DNA from: Pseudomonas californiensis
Lineage (GTDB): Bacteria; Pseudomonadota; Gammaproteobacteria; Pseudomonadales; Pseudomonadaceae
Reading direction: 5' to 3'
Assembly (NCBI RefSeq): GCF_021147775.1
Contig: NZ_JAGTPK010000002.1
Location: forward strand, 1 to 64,000
Length of the DNA stretch: 64,000 nucleotides
The position numbers and the translations under genes were made by a program. Each line of letters begins with the position of its first letter. Position 1 is the stretch's first letter. Below, in pieces: positions 52,902 to 61,144 of the stretch. Under the pieces are notes generated by a model. It was not told where the DNA came from. It worked only from the letters and a program-made list of their open reading frames with translations, and made no database searches.

Positions 52902-52934
52902 ATTGCGTTGCAATCAAGCGTATTGCAACGCAAT
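52902..52934. promoter_or_regulatory. Paired ATTGC-N3-GCAAT palindromes upstream of alpA-parA
   Basis: Two copies of a 13-bp palindrome, ATTGCGTTGCAAT (52902-52914) and its inverse ATTGCAACGCAAT (52922-52934), 20 bp centre to centre. Together, with flanking GAGTC/GACTC, they also form a large hairpin with a one-base bulge. They lie 75-107 bp upstream of the alpA start and just after the stop of the next gene. A cooperative operator for AlpA or ParA/ParB, or a centromere, is likely; a terminator is the alternative. Confidence 0.55.
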
Positions 52935-52942
52935 TGACTCGA

Positions 52943-53692
52943 TCATTTATTTTTTTTGAGGCTACGATTAGCCACGGCAAACTTTTCATCCAGCGTGCGC
53001 TTGCTGAGGCCGGGCACATCTTTGTGGCGTGCGACAATGGCGTCAACAATGGCTGCTTGATTCGTGAATACCGAAAGAGGTTTTCCGGCGGGCGAATGGT
53101 CCAAGAGAAGGCTGACCAATGCCCCAATGATGTTGTGATAGGTCAGTTCGCTGCGCTCGCTGAGTTGGCCATTCGTTTTGGCCAAGGCTTTGAGATCATC
53201 TCTTTCAAGCCCAATCGACTGGAGTTCTCCCAGGATTTCTTGAAGGTGCTGCTGTTGAGCTTTCAACGCCCTCGATAACTCGTCTCGATCTGCTTTCACT
53301 GAAAGAAAGGTTTTGAGGCTGACCTTTGCAGGTGCATCCTCACCGGACTCGAATAAAAAGCTGGGCTTATGGTCCGGATAATGGATCTCCATCCAGCGGC
53401 GTAAGTCTGAATGGCGGATGGTCAGCTGATAGGGCTCTACATAGCTTCCCAAAGGAACAGAAATGCCTAGGCAGCCGTACGGCAGCTCACCATTGCGTAT
53501 GGCGTCTAAAATCCTTTCGAAGGCAATGTGAAGACTGGGCCATTGGGGATATAGGGTTGCAAGATTCTCGGGACGAGACCAATCCGCCTGAACTATTTCG
53601 GCTTCGTAGCGAGTGAGATTGCACCAGCGTAATGCTGCGTCTATAGGACGATAGAAGCTTTTGCTATGCGGGTTGAAAACATAAAAAGTCAT
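52943..53692 (-). CDS. Hypothetical ICE protein with C-terminal coiled coil
   Basis: 249 residues from the ATG at 53692 (MTFYVFNPHSKSFYRPIDAA). No firm family. The N-terminal half is mixed (WCNLTRYEAEIVQADWSRPE, LPYGCLGISVPLG); residues about 140-175 form a helix rich in Q, L and E (RDELSRALKAQQQHLQEIL), followed by a conserved-looking tail with YHNIIGALVSLLLDHSPAGK and LSKRTLDEKFAVANRSL. The tail resembles small DNA-binding modules that recur at the ends of toxin or regulatory genes. Outermost intact ICE-side gene. Confidence 0.72.
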   Translation of the reverse strand: MTFYVFNPHSKSFYRPIDAALRWCNLTRYEAEIVQADWSRPENLATLYPQWPSLHIAFERILDAIRNGELPYGCLGISVPLGSYVEPYQLTIRHSDLRRWMEIHYPDHKPSFLFESGEDAPAKVSLKTFLSVKADRDELSRALKAQQQHLQEILGELQSIGLERDDLKALAKTNGQLSERSELTYHNIIGALVSLLLDHSPAGKPLSVFTNQAAIVDAIVARHKDVPGLSKRTLDEKFAVANRSLKKNK

Positions 53693-53872
53693 AACGTGAT
53701 GGACCTCCATTCCCGCGGGGAAGGGGCCGCAGATGTGGATTTCGCTCAGATACGCAATTTCCAGTCCTATTTTGAGTGCCTGTCGCGCTCAAAAACGTTT
53801 TTTACACACCCTCGGAGATTAGCAGTCATTGGCATCAAACTGTCGGTAAAGGCTAAGAGGAAACTTCGACTG

Positions 53873-54709
53873 CTATTTTCCGCCGCGTGTTGGCTGTGCA
53901 AGTCGGATGGTCTCGACAATATCCGCTTTCTTGAAGCCCACTCCTTCGACCACACGGCGGAACATGCTTGGCAACCAGGCAACTGAAGTATCGCGCTTCG
54001 GAATAATCACTGTGTTCCAACGACGCTCGATACCCTTGACGATGTTGACGACTTCATCGAGCCCAATCGTTTTCCAAAGTCCCTTCTCTTTTCCGTTCCA
54101 GACGTTGTTCCCGATTGGATCAGCTTTTACAGCATCCATCATTGGGGTCTTGAAGAATTTCGGGTACACGGTTCCGACACCGACCCCAAGATGACGCACT
54201 TCAAGTCGGACGCGATCACACAGTGCCCAGACTCCCGCTTTATTCGCCGCATAGTGACCGTTGAGCGGACCGTGGATGAATGCAGCCATCGATGAGATCG
54301 CCATCATATAGCCCTTACGTCTTTCACGGCAGCGCCGCACGTAACGTACGGAAGACGCCGTTGAGGTTGATGTCGGTGTGACGCTCAACTGACAAGGATC
54401 CATAGTGGCCATGTAGTCGAGGACGTAGACGCCTGCGCTGGCAATCGCCACATCGATCCCCCGAAATGCTGAACGACCCGAAGCCATGGCTGTTTCGACG
54501 CTTTCCAGAGTGCATACATCTGCTTGCCAGCAAGCAGTGATGTCGGTTCCGCCCAGCTCACGAGCCTGCTCTCCTACAACTGCACCATTTAGGTCAAGCA
54601 ACGCGATCCGGACATCTTTGGCTCGAATCGCCTTGGCCATGGCCAACCCACGACCGCCGGTACCGCCTGTGATAGCCACAACGCATTCTTTGAACACGTA
54701 GGTTTTCAT
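53873..54709 (-). CDS. Short-chain dehydrogenase/reductase, central part frame-shifted
   Basis: Classical SDR of 278 residues. Cofactor motif GGTGGRG (VVAITGGTGGRGLAMAKAIR), an AIASAG variant of NNAG, catalytic serine in MMAISSMAAFIHG and HYAANKAG (YxxxK). Between about 54331 and 54405 the reading frame is displaced: the read sequence CQLSVTPTSTSTASSVRYV replaces the family-like VERHTDINLNGVFRTLRAAL, which is present in the +1 frame. Two compensating indel events keep the ends in frame, but the conserved asparagine of INLNG is lost, so activity is doubtful. Last gene of a decayed oxidation operon. Confidence 0.7.
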   Translation of the reverse strand: MKTYVFKECVVAITGGTGGRGLAMAKAIRAKDVRIALLDLNGAVVGEQARELGGTDITACWQADVCTLESVETAMASGRSAFRGIDVAIASAGVYVLDYMATMDPCQLSVTPTSTSTASSVRYVRRCRERRKGYMMAISSMAAFIHGPLNGHYAANKAGVWALCDRVRLEVRHLGVGVGTVYPKFFKTPMMDAVKADPIGNNVWNGKEKGLWKTIGLDEVVNIVKGIERRWNTVIIPKRDTSVAWLPSMFRRVVEGVGFKKADIVETIRLAQPTRGGK

Positions 54710-54711
54710 TG

Positions 54712-55762
54712 CTACTCTCCTGAGCGAGGCAGCCGCCCCCGCGCAAACTGCTTATGGCCTGTAGCGCATTTGCCGCTGAACGCAGGTAGAACGCTTGCAA
54801 TTGAAAGACGTGCCACCGCGTCATGTAGATTTCCACACGGCAATCGACTCCGCTACAGATTGCGTGCTCGCCTAAGCGAGTGGAGTCGGAGAGCAGCAAC
54901 TCATCGTCGCCGACCTGAACCACCATCGGCGGTAGCCCTTTCAGGCTGACCTGCAGCGGCTGTTCCATCAGTTCACCGGCATACCACCTCAACCCCTGCT
55001 CCAGCCAGCCTCGACTGATCATCGGATCTTGCTTTTTGCGCGAGGACATAGAGGTGCCGCTAAGACGTGGGTCGACCATCGGCGACATCAATAACAGCGC
55101 GCCGGCAAAGCGAACGTATATGTCACGCAGTTTTAGCGCCAGGCACAGCGCCAACGAAGCTCCGGCTGAATCACCAGCTAGGAAAATCCGAGAGGGTGTA
55201 TAGCCCTGAGCCCTGAGCCCTGAGCCCTCAGCGCCTCGTAGCAGAGCAATGCATCATCGAGCCCCGCAGGACACGGATTCTCCGGTGCCAATCGATAATC
55301 AACCACCCACACCGACATATCCGAGTTCCTGGCCAGACGGCTTGTAATGCTCCGGTGAGTATGCGGCGACCCCACACAAAACGCCCCGCCGTGCAAATAC
55401 AGGATCACCCCACCGTTTTCGCCTTTCTTAGGAGCAACTACTTGCACCGGTACGTTATTGACCAATTGACGATACTGAAACACACCTTGCGTCCCCGGCA
55501 TTGATGCCGACAACACGCGCACCACTTTACGCTGCGCCGCAGCGCTCAAGCCCGGACCGATCAGCGAACGGAATGTGGTGCGCAAAAAAAGCCTTAAAAA
55601 CCCCGCACTCAGCTTTTCCTTTAGCCCCGTGGGGGCTGCTATGGTCGAACCACCCTCGAACGGACGGCTGAAGCGATAAGCGTGCAAGCCTGAAAAGCGA
55701 GTTAACCCTCGATAGCTGAGTGTGAAACCTGGCCAGTTGGTGCTGTTGTTTACCGGCGGCAT
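54712..55762 (-). pseudogene. HSL-family alpha/beta hydrolase, broken by a 7-bp tandem-repeat expansion
   Basis: Carboxylesterase of the hormone-sensitive lipase group. The first frame (55178-55762) contains the oxyanion motif LYLHGGAFCVGSPHTHRSI and VVDYRLAPENPCPAG, then stops. The second frame (to 54594) continues with ALCLALKLRDIYVRFAGALL. The switch point is a GGGCTCA repeat (minus strand) of 3.7 copies at 55202-55227. Removing two copies gives ALRAQGYTPSRIFLAGDSAG, restoring the GDSAG nucleophile and the second part in frame. The tail may need a further G-run change (54736-54740) to reach the TAG at 54712. The first ~30 codons may belong to the monooxygenase tail. Confidence 0.7.
55202..55227. 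repeat. 7-bp tandem repeat (TGAGCCC), 3.7 copies, in hydrolase gene
   Basis: AGCCC followed by three TGAGCCC units. The gene is in frame with 1.7 or 4.7 copies and out of frame with the present number. A slippage-prone array that could switch the gene. Confidence 0.85.
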
Positions 55763-57151
55763 CGACGTACCAGCTTTTGCAGCCGCTCCAAACCGTCGCG
55801 GCTAGGCGTTGCTGAGTACGCCTGTGGAAGCGTTGATACACGCTCGAATCAACTTCCACAGTATTGGTATCCGTGGCCTGGAGCATACGCCAGCAACGCA
55901 TAACATGAGCAATCTGACTCTCCAGCATATAAACGATCGAGTTGTGCCCCAAATTGGTGTTCGGTCCGTACAACATGAAGAAGTTCGGAAACTCGGGCAC
56001 AGTCAACCCAAGATAGGCACGTGCACCATTGCGCCAGGCGTAGTTCAGGTCCACCCCCCACGTCCGACGATACGCATCGGCGCCAGGAACTCGGTTGCCG
56101 CAAAACCGGTGCCGTAGATGATCGCGTCCACCTCATGTTGCTCACCGTCAACGGTCTCCATACCGCTCTCATTGACCCGAGCAATGCCCTGCGTCACCAG
56201 CTCCACATTGGACCGGCTCATGGTTTTGAAGTACTCGCTGGACAGTAGAATACGTTTGCAGCCGTACGGATAATCCGGCGTCAGCTTCTGTCGCAATGAC
56301 GGATCGAGCACTTGCTCGGCCAGAAATCGACGAAACGGCACACCCACCGCCCACTTCATCAGGCCTTTGAAACGGGTGAATGCCAGCGCGCGTGACTCGT
56401 AGCGCAGATAGATTAGCGTACGGTAGGCGCGCATAAACCCCGGCGTTCTGAGAAAAAGCGACTTTTCCCGTTCAGAGTAGGCGCGGTCCGGCCGCGGCAT
56501 CAGGTGCGCCGGTGAACGCTGGAAGACCTTCAGGTGCCCGACAGTGGCGGCAATCGCCGGTACGAACTGAATCGCCGAGGCACCGGTACCGACCACCGCT
56601 ACCCGTTTGCCCGCCAACGGATAATCGTGGTCCCAGGTCGCCGAGTGGAACACATGACCCTTGAAGCGCTCCATCCCCGCCAGCGCGGGGAATGCCGGAC
56701 GGCTGAGCTGGCCGGTACCACTGATCAACAACGACGCACTCAGCACCTGGCCGTCTTTCAGGGTTACACGCCAGAGAGAGTTGGCTTCATCGAATTCAGC
56801 AGACACCACTTCAGCGCCAAAACGAATGGATGGATGCATCCCGTACTTCTCTGCGCAACCACGTAGATAAGCGTGAATTTCAGCCCGGGGCGCGAACACC
56901 CGGCTCCAGTCCGGGTTCGGTTCGAACGAGAACGAATACAAATGTGAAGGAACATCACACGCGGCACCGGGGTAATTGTTGTCCCTCCAGACGCCGCCAA
57001 GATCGTGTTTTTTCTCCAGGATCAGAAAGTCCTTCACCCCGGCCTTTTGCAGGGCCACGGCTATGCCTATACCGGCAAATCCCGTACCGATGATAATGGC
57101 GCTCAGCGGCTTGTCCGCCGCGCGATCGGCTTGCGCTTCAGGCTGTGACAT
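55660..57151 (-). pseudogene. Baeyer-Villiger-type flavin monooxygenase, two frameshifts
   Basis: FAD/NADPH monooxygenase. From the ATG at 57151 (AGAGGTG upstream): IIIGTGFAGIGIAVALQKAG (FAD site), LGGVWRDNNYPGAACDVPSH, the Baeyer-Villiger fingerprint FKGHVFHSATWDHD, and VAVVGTGASAIQFVPAIAA (NADPH site). The frame stops after IVGRGGWT at a run of six C (56054-56059); one more base gives VDLNYAWRNGARAYLG in frame, as seen in the next open frame. A second single-base shift near 55750 leads to NSTNWPGFTLSYRGLTR, typical of the C-terminus. The exact end against the hydrolase is unclear. Overlaps the GMC stop by 14 bases. Confidence 0.75.
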
Positions 57152-58947
57152 GAGGCACCTCTTTATTGTTTTTAGCAGCGACGGCGTTTTCGAAACGGGC
57201 GCACGAATGCGTCTGTGGGAGACCACAAATCAAGTCCACGGCCTTCTCGGCGATCAGGATCGTGGGCGCATTGGTATTACCGCCAATCAAGGTCGGCATG
57301 ATTGATGCGTCAACGATGCGCAGAGCTTGCAGGCCGTGTACACGCAGTTGAGCGTCGACCACGGCCAATGGATCATTGCCCATACGGCACGTGCCCACGG
57401 GGTGATAAACGCTGTCGGTGCGCTCACGCAGCAGGGTGCGAATCTGCTCATCGGTTTCGGCCCCTTCGGTGTACAGGCTCCATGTGATCCGCTTGGCCAG
57501 TGCCGGAGCTTGCATCAGACGGCGGGTGGTTTGAATGCCGCGACCATGTCTTCGAGATCCTGCGGGTCTTTCAGAAATGCCGGATCGATCAGCGGTGCCG
57601 CTTGTGGATCGTTGCTCGCCAACGTGACGCTGCCGCGACTACGCGGGCGTAACTGACAGACGTGGCACGACAGCCCGTGCCCCATGCGCAAGGTGCGCGC
57701 ATGGTCTTCGACCGGTGCAACGACAAAATGCAATTGGATATCCGGTTTGTCCAATGTGTCGCAGGTTTTGAGAAATGCTCCGCCTTCGGCGAAGTTAGAG
57801 GTGAGCATGCCGCGGCGCTCTTGGCGAAATCGCCAGATTTCCTTCAGTATTTTCAGGCCGCCGCGCAGGGAAACCCCCATGGCGTCCAGACTGTTGGTCT
57901 TGTAGACGAAGACAAAATCCGGATGATCCTGCAGGTTTTGCCCGACCCCCGGCAGTTCGTGCAACAACGGGATTCCATGGCGCTGCAACTCCGCCTTCGG
58001 CCCCACGCCGGAGAGTATTAATAATTGCGGGGTCTGAAGGGCCCCTGCGGCAAGGATCACTTCACGTCGAGCTCGAAGGACGTAAACCTGCCCGTGTTGT
58101 AACACCTCTACACCCACAGCACGAGTACCTTCGAACAGAATGCGTTGCACCTGGGCGCGGGTTTCAACGCTCAGCTTATCGCGCACGCCGACGTGGGGCA
58201 GCAGGTATGCGCGTGCCGCACTGTAGCGCTCGCCGTGTTTTTGCGTGACTTGATAGGCACCGACTCCCTCCTGCTCTGGCCCATTGAAGTCGTCGTTGAG
58301 CGGCAGTCCGGTCTGGCGGGCGGCGTCCAGAAAACGTTGCAGAAAGGGATTGTCGGAGCGTAAATCGCTGACCCATAACGGCCCGTCTCTGCCATGCCAG
58401 GCATCGTCAAGGCGCTCGTTATGTTCACTGCACAGGAAATACGGCAAGACGTCCTTGTACCCCCAGCCAGGATTGCCAAGAGAGGCCCAATGGTCGTAGT
58501 CCCACTGATGTCCACGCACGTAAATCATGGCGTTGATCGCCGAAGAGCCGCCCAATGCCTTGCCCCGAGGTTGATAACCTTTGCGCCCTAGGTTCTGTAC
58601 GAAAAGTCGGTGAGCGAAGGTCAGGCAAGGCAAAAACATGCGAGGAAGCGGAGTCTACTGGTTGTAAATGAGCATTCAGAGCCTGTTTTTAACGCAGTAT
58701 CACCGAGCGCAGCCACTTTTCGTACAGAGCCTAGCAGCGCGGCTTGCGCAACAGTGTCAAAGGCGCAGTTGTTCACCTTAGTTGGCACCATAGCCACTGT
58801 GGCGGCAGGAATATTGACCAGACTGGACCGTCCATCCCCTCCAGCTTCCAGCAAGCAGACGCTGATATCTGGATCTTCGGACAACCGTCCGACAAGCACG
58901 CAACCAGCAGAACCTCCGCCGACGACGATGAAGTCAAAATTTTTTTT
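57138..58947 (-). pseudogene. GMC oxidoreductase (choline dehydrogenase-like), broken by MITE and frameshift
   Basis: FAD-dependent alcohol oxidase/dehydrogenase. The N-terminus shows [20 protein letters not shown] (dinucleotide motif) and [12 protein letters not shown], but no ATG lies upstream before a stop. The frame is broken by an inserted 139-bp MITE (58592-58730). Without it, QAALLGRKGYQPRGKALGGS reads straight through. The middle part is intact ([34 protein letters not shown]). A missing base near 57540 ends the frame at DMVAAFKPPAV; the other frame resumes as LMQAPALAKRITWSL and gives the catalytic YHPVGTCRMG and GNTNAPTILIAEKA. Clearly a dead gene. Confidence 0.82.
58588..58734. mobile_element. 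139-bp MITE with CTAG target duplications
   Basis: Direct repeats CTAG at 58588-58591 and 58731-58734 flank 58592-58730. The ends are inverted repeats: GTTCTGTACGAAAAGT inward from the left and GCTCTGTACGAAAAGT from the right (15 of 16 match). No gene inside. CTAG (YTAR) duplications point to mobilisation by an IS5-type transposase. It interrupts the GMC gene. Confidence 0.88.
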
Positions 58948-59160
58948 TAATGGTTGTTATTCCTTGGGCAAGGCAAAGCGACGTTTACGACTCCGCAAAC
59001 GCGCAACCTGGCTTGACCACGCGCTGCAGTGACCTTTTTATTGTTGTTGGAACGGCGAACCGTGCGACTCAATGGTGACGCGCCTTGTTAAAAATCCGAA
59101 TGCTGCAACGGGACAACTACTTTATTATTTGGGCCAATCTTTTTATCGAGGCACATCGGT

Positions 59161-59968
59161 ATGAGCTTTAGAGATTTTCTTCGGGGTCCGACCAGTGCCT
59201 TGCTGATGGTGGAGTTCGGCGAGGAAAAGGGCTTTCCGGCTGAGAAGATTTTGCTCGGTTCGGGACTGAAGTTGGCGCAATTGGCTGATCCGAATTTGGA
59301 GCTAACTGCCGACCAGGAGCTGCGCGTTGCCGAAAACCTGTTGCGTTTATCAGGCCATCCCACAGGGCTAGGTTTCGAAATCGGCACGCGCTATCACTTC
59401 TCGACCTACGGCCTATTCGGTTACGGTCTGATTAGCAGCGCAACCATCGGCGATGCGTTAGGCTTGGCGCTGCGCTTTTTGCCGTTGACCTACGCGTTCA
59501 CGGTGGTCTCCTATGAGGAGCAAGGCAATGAAGGGGTGTTGACCTTTGCCACCCCAGGATTAGCACCAGACCTGCGCGAATTTCTATTAACTCGTGACAT
59601 GTCAGCGGCTGCACTGTTACTGAGGGAGCTGGGCGGCAATGACTTTTCGTTATCACGCTTCTGCCTGAGTAAGCAGCCGCCGCCTACTCCTGACAATGTG
59701 CAAGTGCTGGGGTGCGCTCCTTCCTACGCGGCTAATAGCAACAGCTTGGCTTTTGATCGCTCTTTTCTCAGTCTCCCTTTACCTCAAGCCAACGCGGTGA
59801 CTGTTTCGATGTGCGAACAGATGTGTACGCAACTGATGCAGCGTCGCATCGCCCGCACCGGGATGACGGCATTGGTGGAGCACTACCTGATCACCCCGGA
59901 TAATGGCCCTCCTGACCTCTGCAGCATGTCCGAACTGCTACATGTGACCACGCGCACACTCCGGAGTA
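59161..59968 (+). pseudogene. AraC-type regulator, DNA-binding domain lost in a deletion fusion
   Basis: Regulator of the AraC group with an arabinose-binding-type N-terminal domain: GHPTGLGFEIGTRYHFSTYG, FGYGLISSATIGDALGLALR, FLPLTYAFTVVSYEEQGNEG. The sequence reaches the first helix of the C-terminal DNA-binding domain (SMSELLHVTTRTLR) and then changes character at about 59968; the open frame runs out-of-phase through a hydrolase remnant to 60165. The expected 70-80 residues of helix-turn-helix are missing. Divergent from the GMC-SDR genes, it was probably their regulator. Confidence 0.72.
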
Positions 59969-60422
59969 TATGCATCGCGCGCTCTTACGAGCCTATCTGC
60001 AATCCGCAGCCCATCAGCCGTTATCCGCGCAGGCCATGGACATCTATTCGGCGCCTTGGTCAGGGCCGATTGGTCAGGCCGCTTTCTATCGGCAACTTGC
60101 ACAGATGGATCAGATTTTTACGGATGAGGTCGAGGTGCTATACGACCGATTCGATTGCCCTGTGACCGTTCTTTGGGGGCAACGTGATGAATGGATCCCT
60201 CATGAGAAGTGCGATGTGCTGGCCAATCTAATCTCCGGTCAGGAATGCATCGTCATTGAAAATGCAGGCCACCTCGTTCAAGAGGATTGTCCGGAGGCTA
60301 TCGTGGCGGCGGTGCTCAACACGATCAGCGACAGCATCAGGGCTGATGACGACTTCGTAGTTGACCGGCCGCAACGGGTCGATTTCTGCCTGTCGCCACC
60401 GTTTGCTTTGGGTCGAATCTAG
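59969..60422 (+). pseudogene. Alpha/beta hydrolase, C-terminal remnant
   Basis: The frame from 59970 gives the last 150 residues of an alpha/beta hydrolase (haloalkane dehalogenase/epoxide hydrolase-like group): PVTVLWGQRDEWIPHEKCDV with the acid residue, and VIENAGHLVQEDCPEAIVAA with the catalytic histidine. The N-terminal half with the nucleophile is absent. It begins exactly where the AraC gene breaks off, so a deletion joined the two. Confidence 0.72.
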
Positions 60423-60849
60423 CCAGTCATGGAGGTCATGTGCACTGCTCAAGTCGGATGCAAGTGGGTGGTCAATTCCATCCAATTACTCACAGTTCGT
60501 GGGACAGGCGTATTTCACCAGATTTGGAAGTCTTTTTCAGAGTTTCTCTAAGAGTTGATCTACACCTTTTTCTGCAAACCGATGAGCGCCGAAGCCATTC
60601 GGGACGCCTCAATGGCGTAAAAAAGGCGCTCGTCGAACGCGCTCTGGTCTGGAACTGGGCCACTGTGCCTATCCTCAGGGGGGCGAGCCCTAGATACGGA
60701 TTACTCAATGTGCTCTCCGCTTTTAAGCCCATACGTTTCTTCAATCGGTTGATTTACAGCGGCGAGTCTTGAGTACACAATAAAGGCCACAGAAATAGTC
60801 ATAAGTAATAAAAACTTCGATTTATTAATTGGTTAGAGGGTGAGTCATG
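60423..60849. other. Non-coding region, no clear gene
   Basis: 427 bases with no convincing gene. Short open frames on both strands (60440-60772 plus, 60490-60744 minus) have a basic, arginine-rich composition on one strand and lack ribosome sites. It could be remnant of the deletion at 59968 or of another mobile element. Left of the tRNA-like remnant. Confidence 0.4.
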
Positions 60850-60871
60850 GTCCCGTCCGCTGCGCCATATT
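60850..60871 (+). other. Candidate attachment site: 3' end of tRNA-Asp
   Basis: GTCCCGTCCGCTGCGCCA plus TATT matches what I recall as the 3' end of the Pseudomonas tRNA-Asp gene (acceptor strand CCGCTGC, discriminator G, CCA). The preceding bases do not continue into a tRNA. A displaced 3' tRNA end is the usual mark of an island border. Recalled sequence, not checked. Confidence 0.4.
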
Positions 60872-60909
60872 CAGCTTCAAGGCCCTTGAACTCCTTGAAG
60901 CAAAAAAAG

Positions 60910-60935
60910 AAAGCAGCCATTGGTTGCTTTTTTTT
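60910..60935 (+). terminator. Rho-independent terminator after the tRNA-like remnant
   Basis: AAAGCAGCC-ATT-GGTTGCTTT forms a 9-bp stem (one G-T pair) followed by a run of eight T (60928-60935). A-rich on the left, so it could act in both directions. Fits the natural terminator downstream of a tRNA gene. Confidence 0.75.
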
Positions 60936-61089
60936 CGTCCTGAAAATTTCATTTGGATTTTCGCTTGTCGCATTGTCGCTGCGGGCTGAAAAATTACCCT
61001 TCTTGTCAGTCAGTCATGGTGCCAGCGCACTGTGCTGGCTGAATGTGCCTGCAATCAAGTAGCCCCAAGCCTGCGCTACGGTTGTGTGG

Positions 61090-61126
61090 CTGCCCGCGCC
61101 TGGTCATTGCTGAAGCGCGCGGGCAG
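61090..61126. terminator. Stem-loop downstream of the calcium-binding protein gene
   Basis: A perfect 10-bp stem CTGCCCGCGC/GCGCGGGCAG (61090-61099/61117-61126) about 20 bases past the stop on the minus strand. It lacks a T-run, so termination strength is unknown. Confidence 0.45.
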
Positions 61127-61144
61127 GGCTGTGTGGCCAGTCAG

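Noticed and set aside
60490..60744. 84-codon basic open frame on the minus strand
   Set aside because: Arginine-rich composition typical of antisense reading, no ribosome site, no family recognised.
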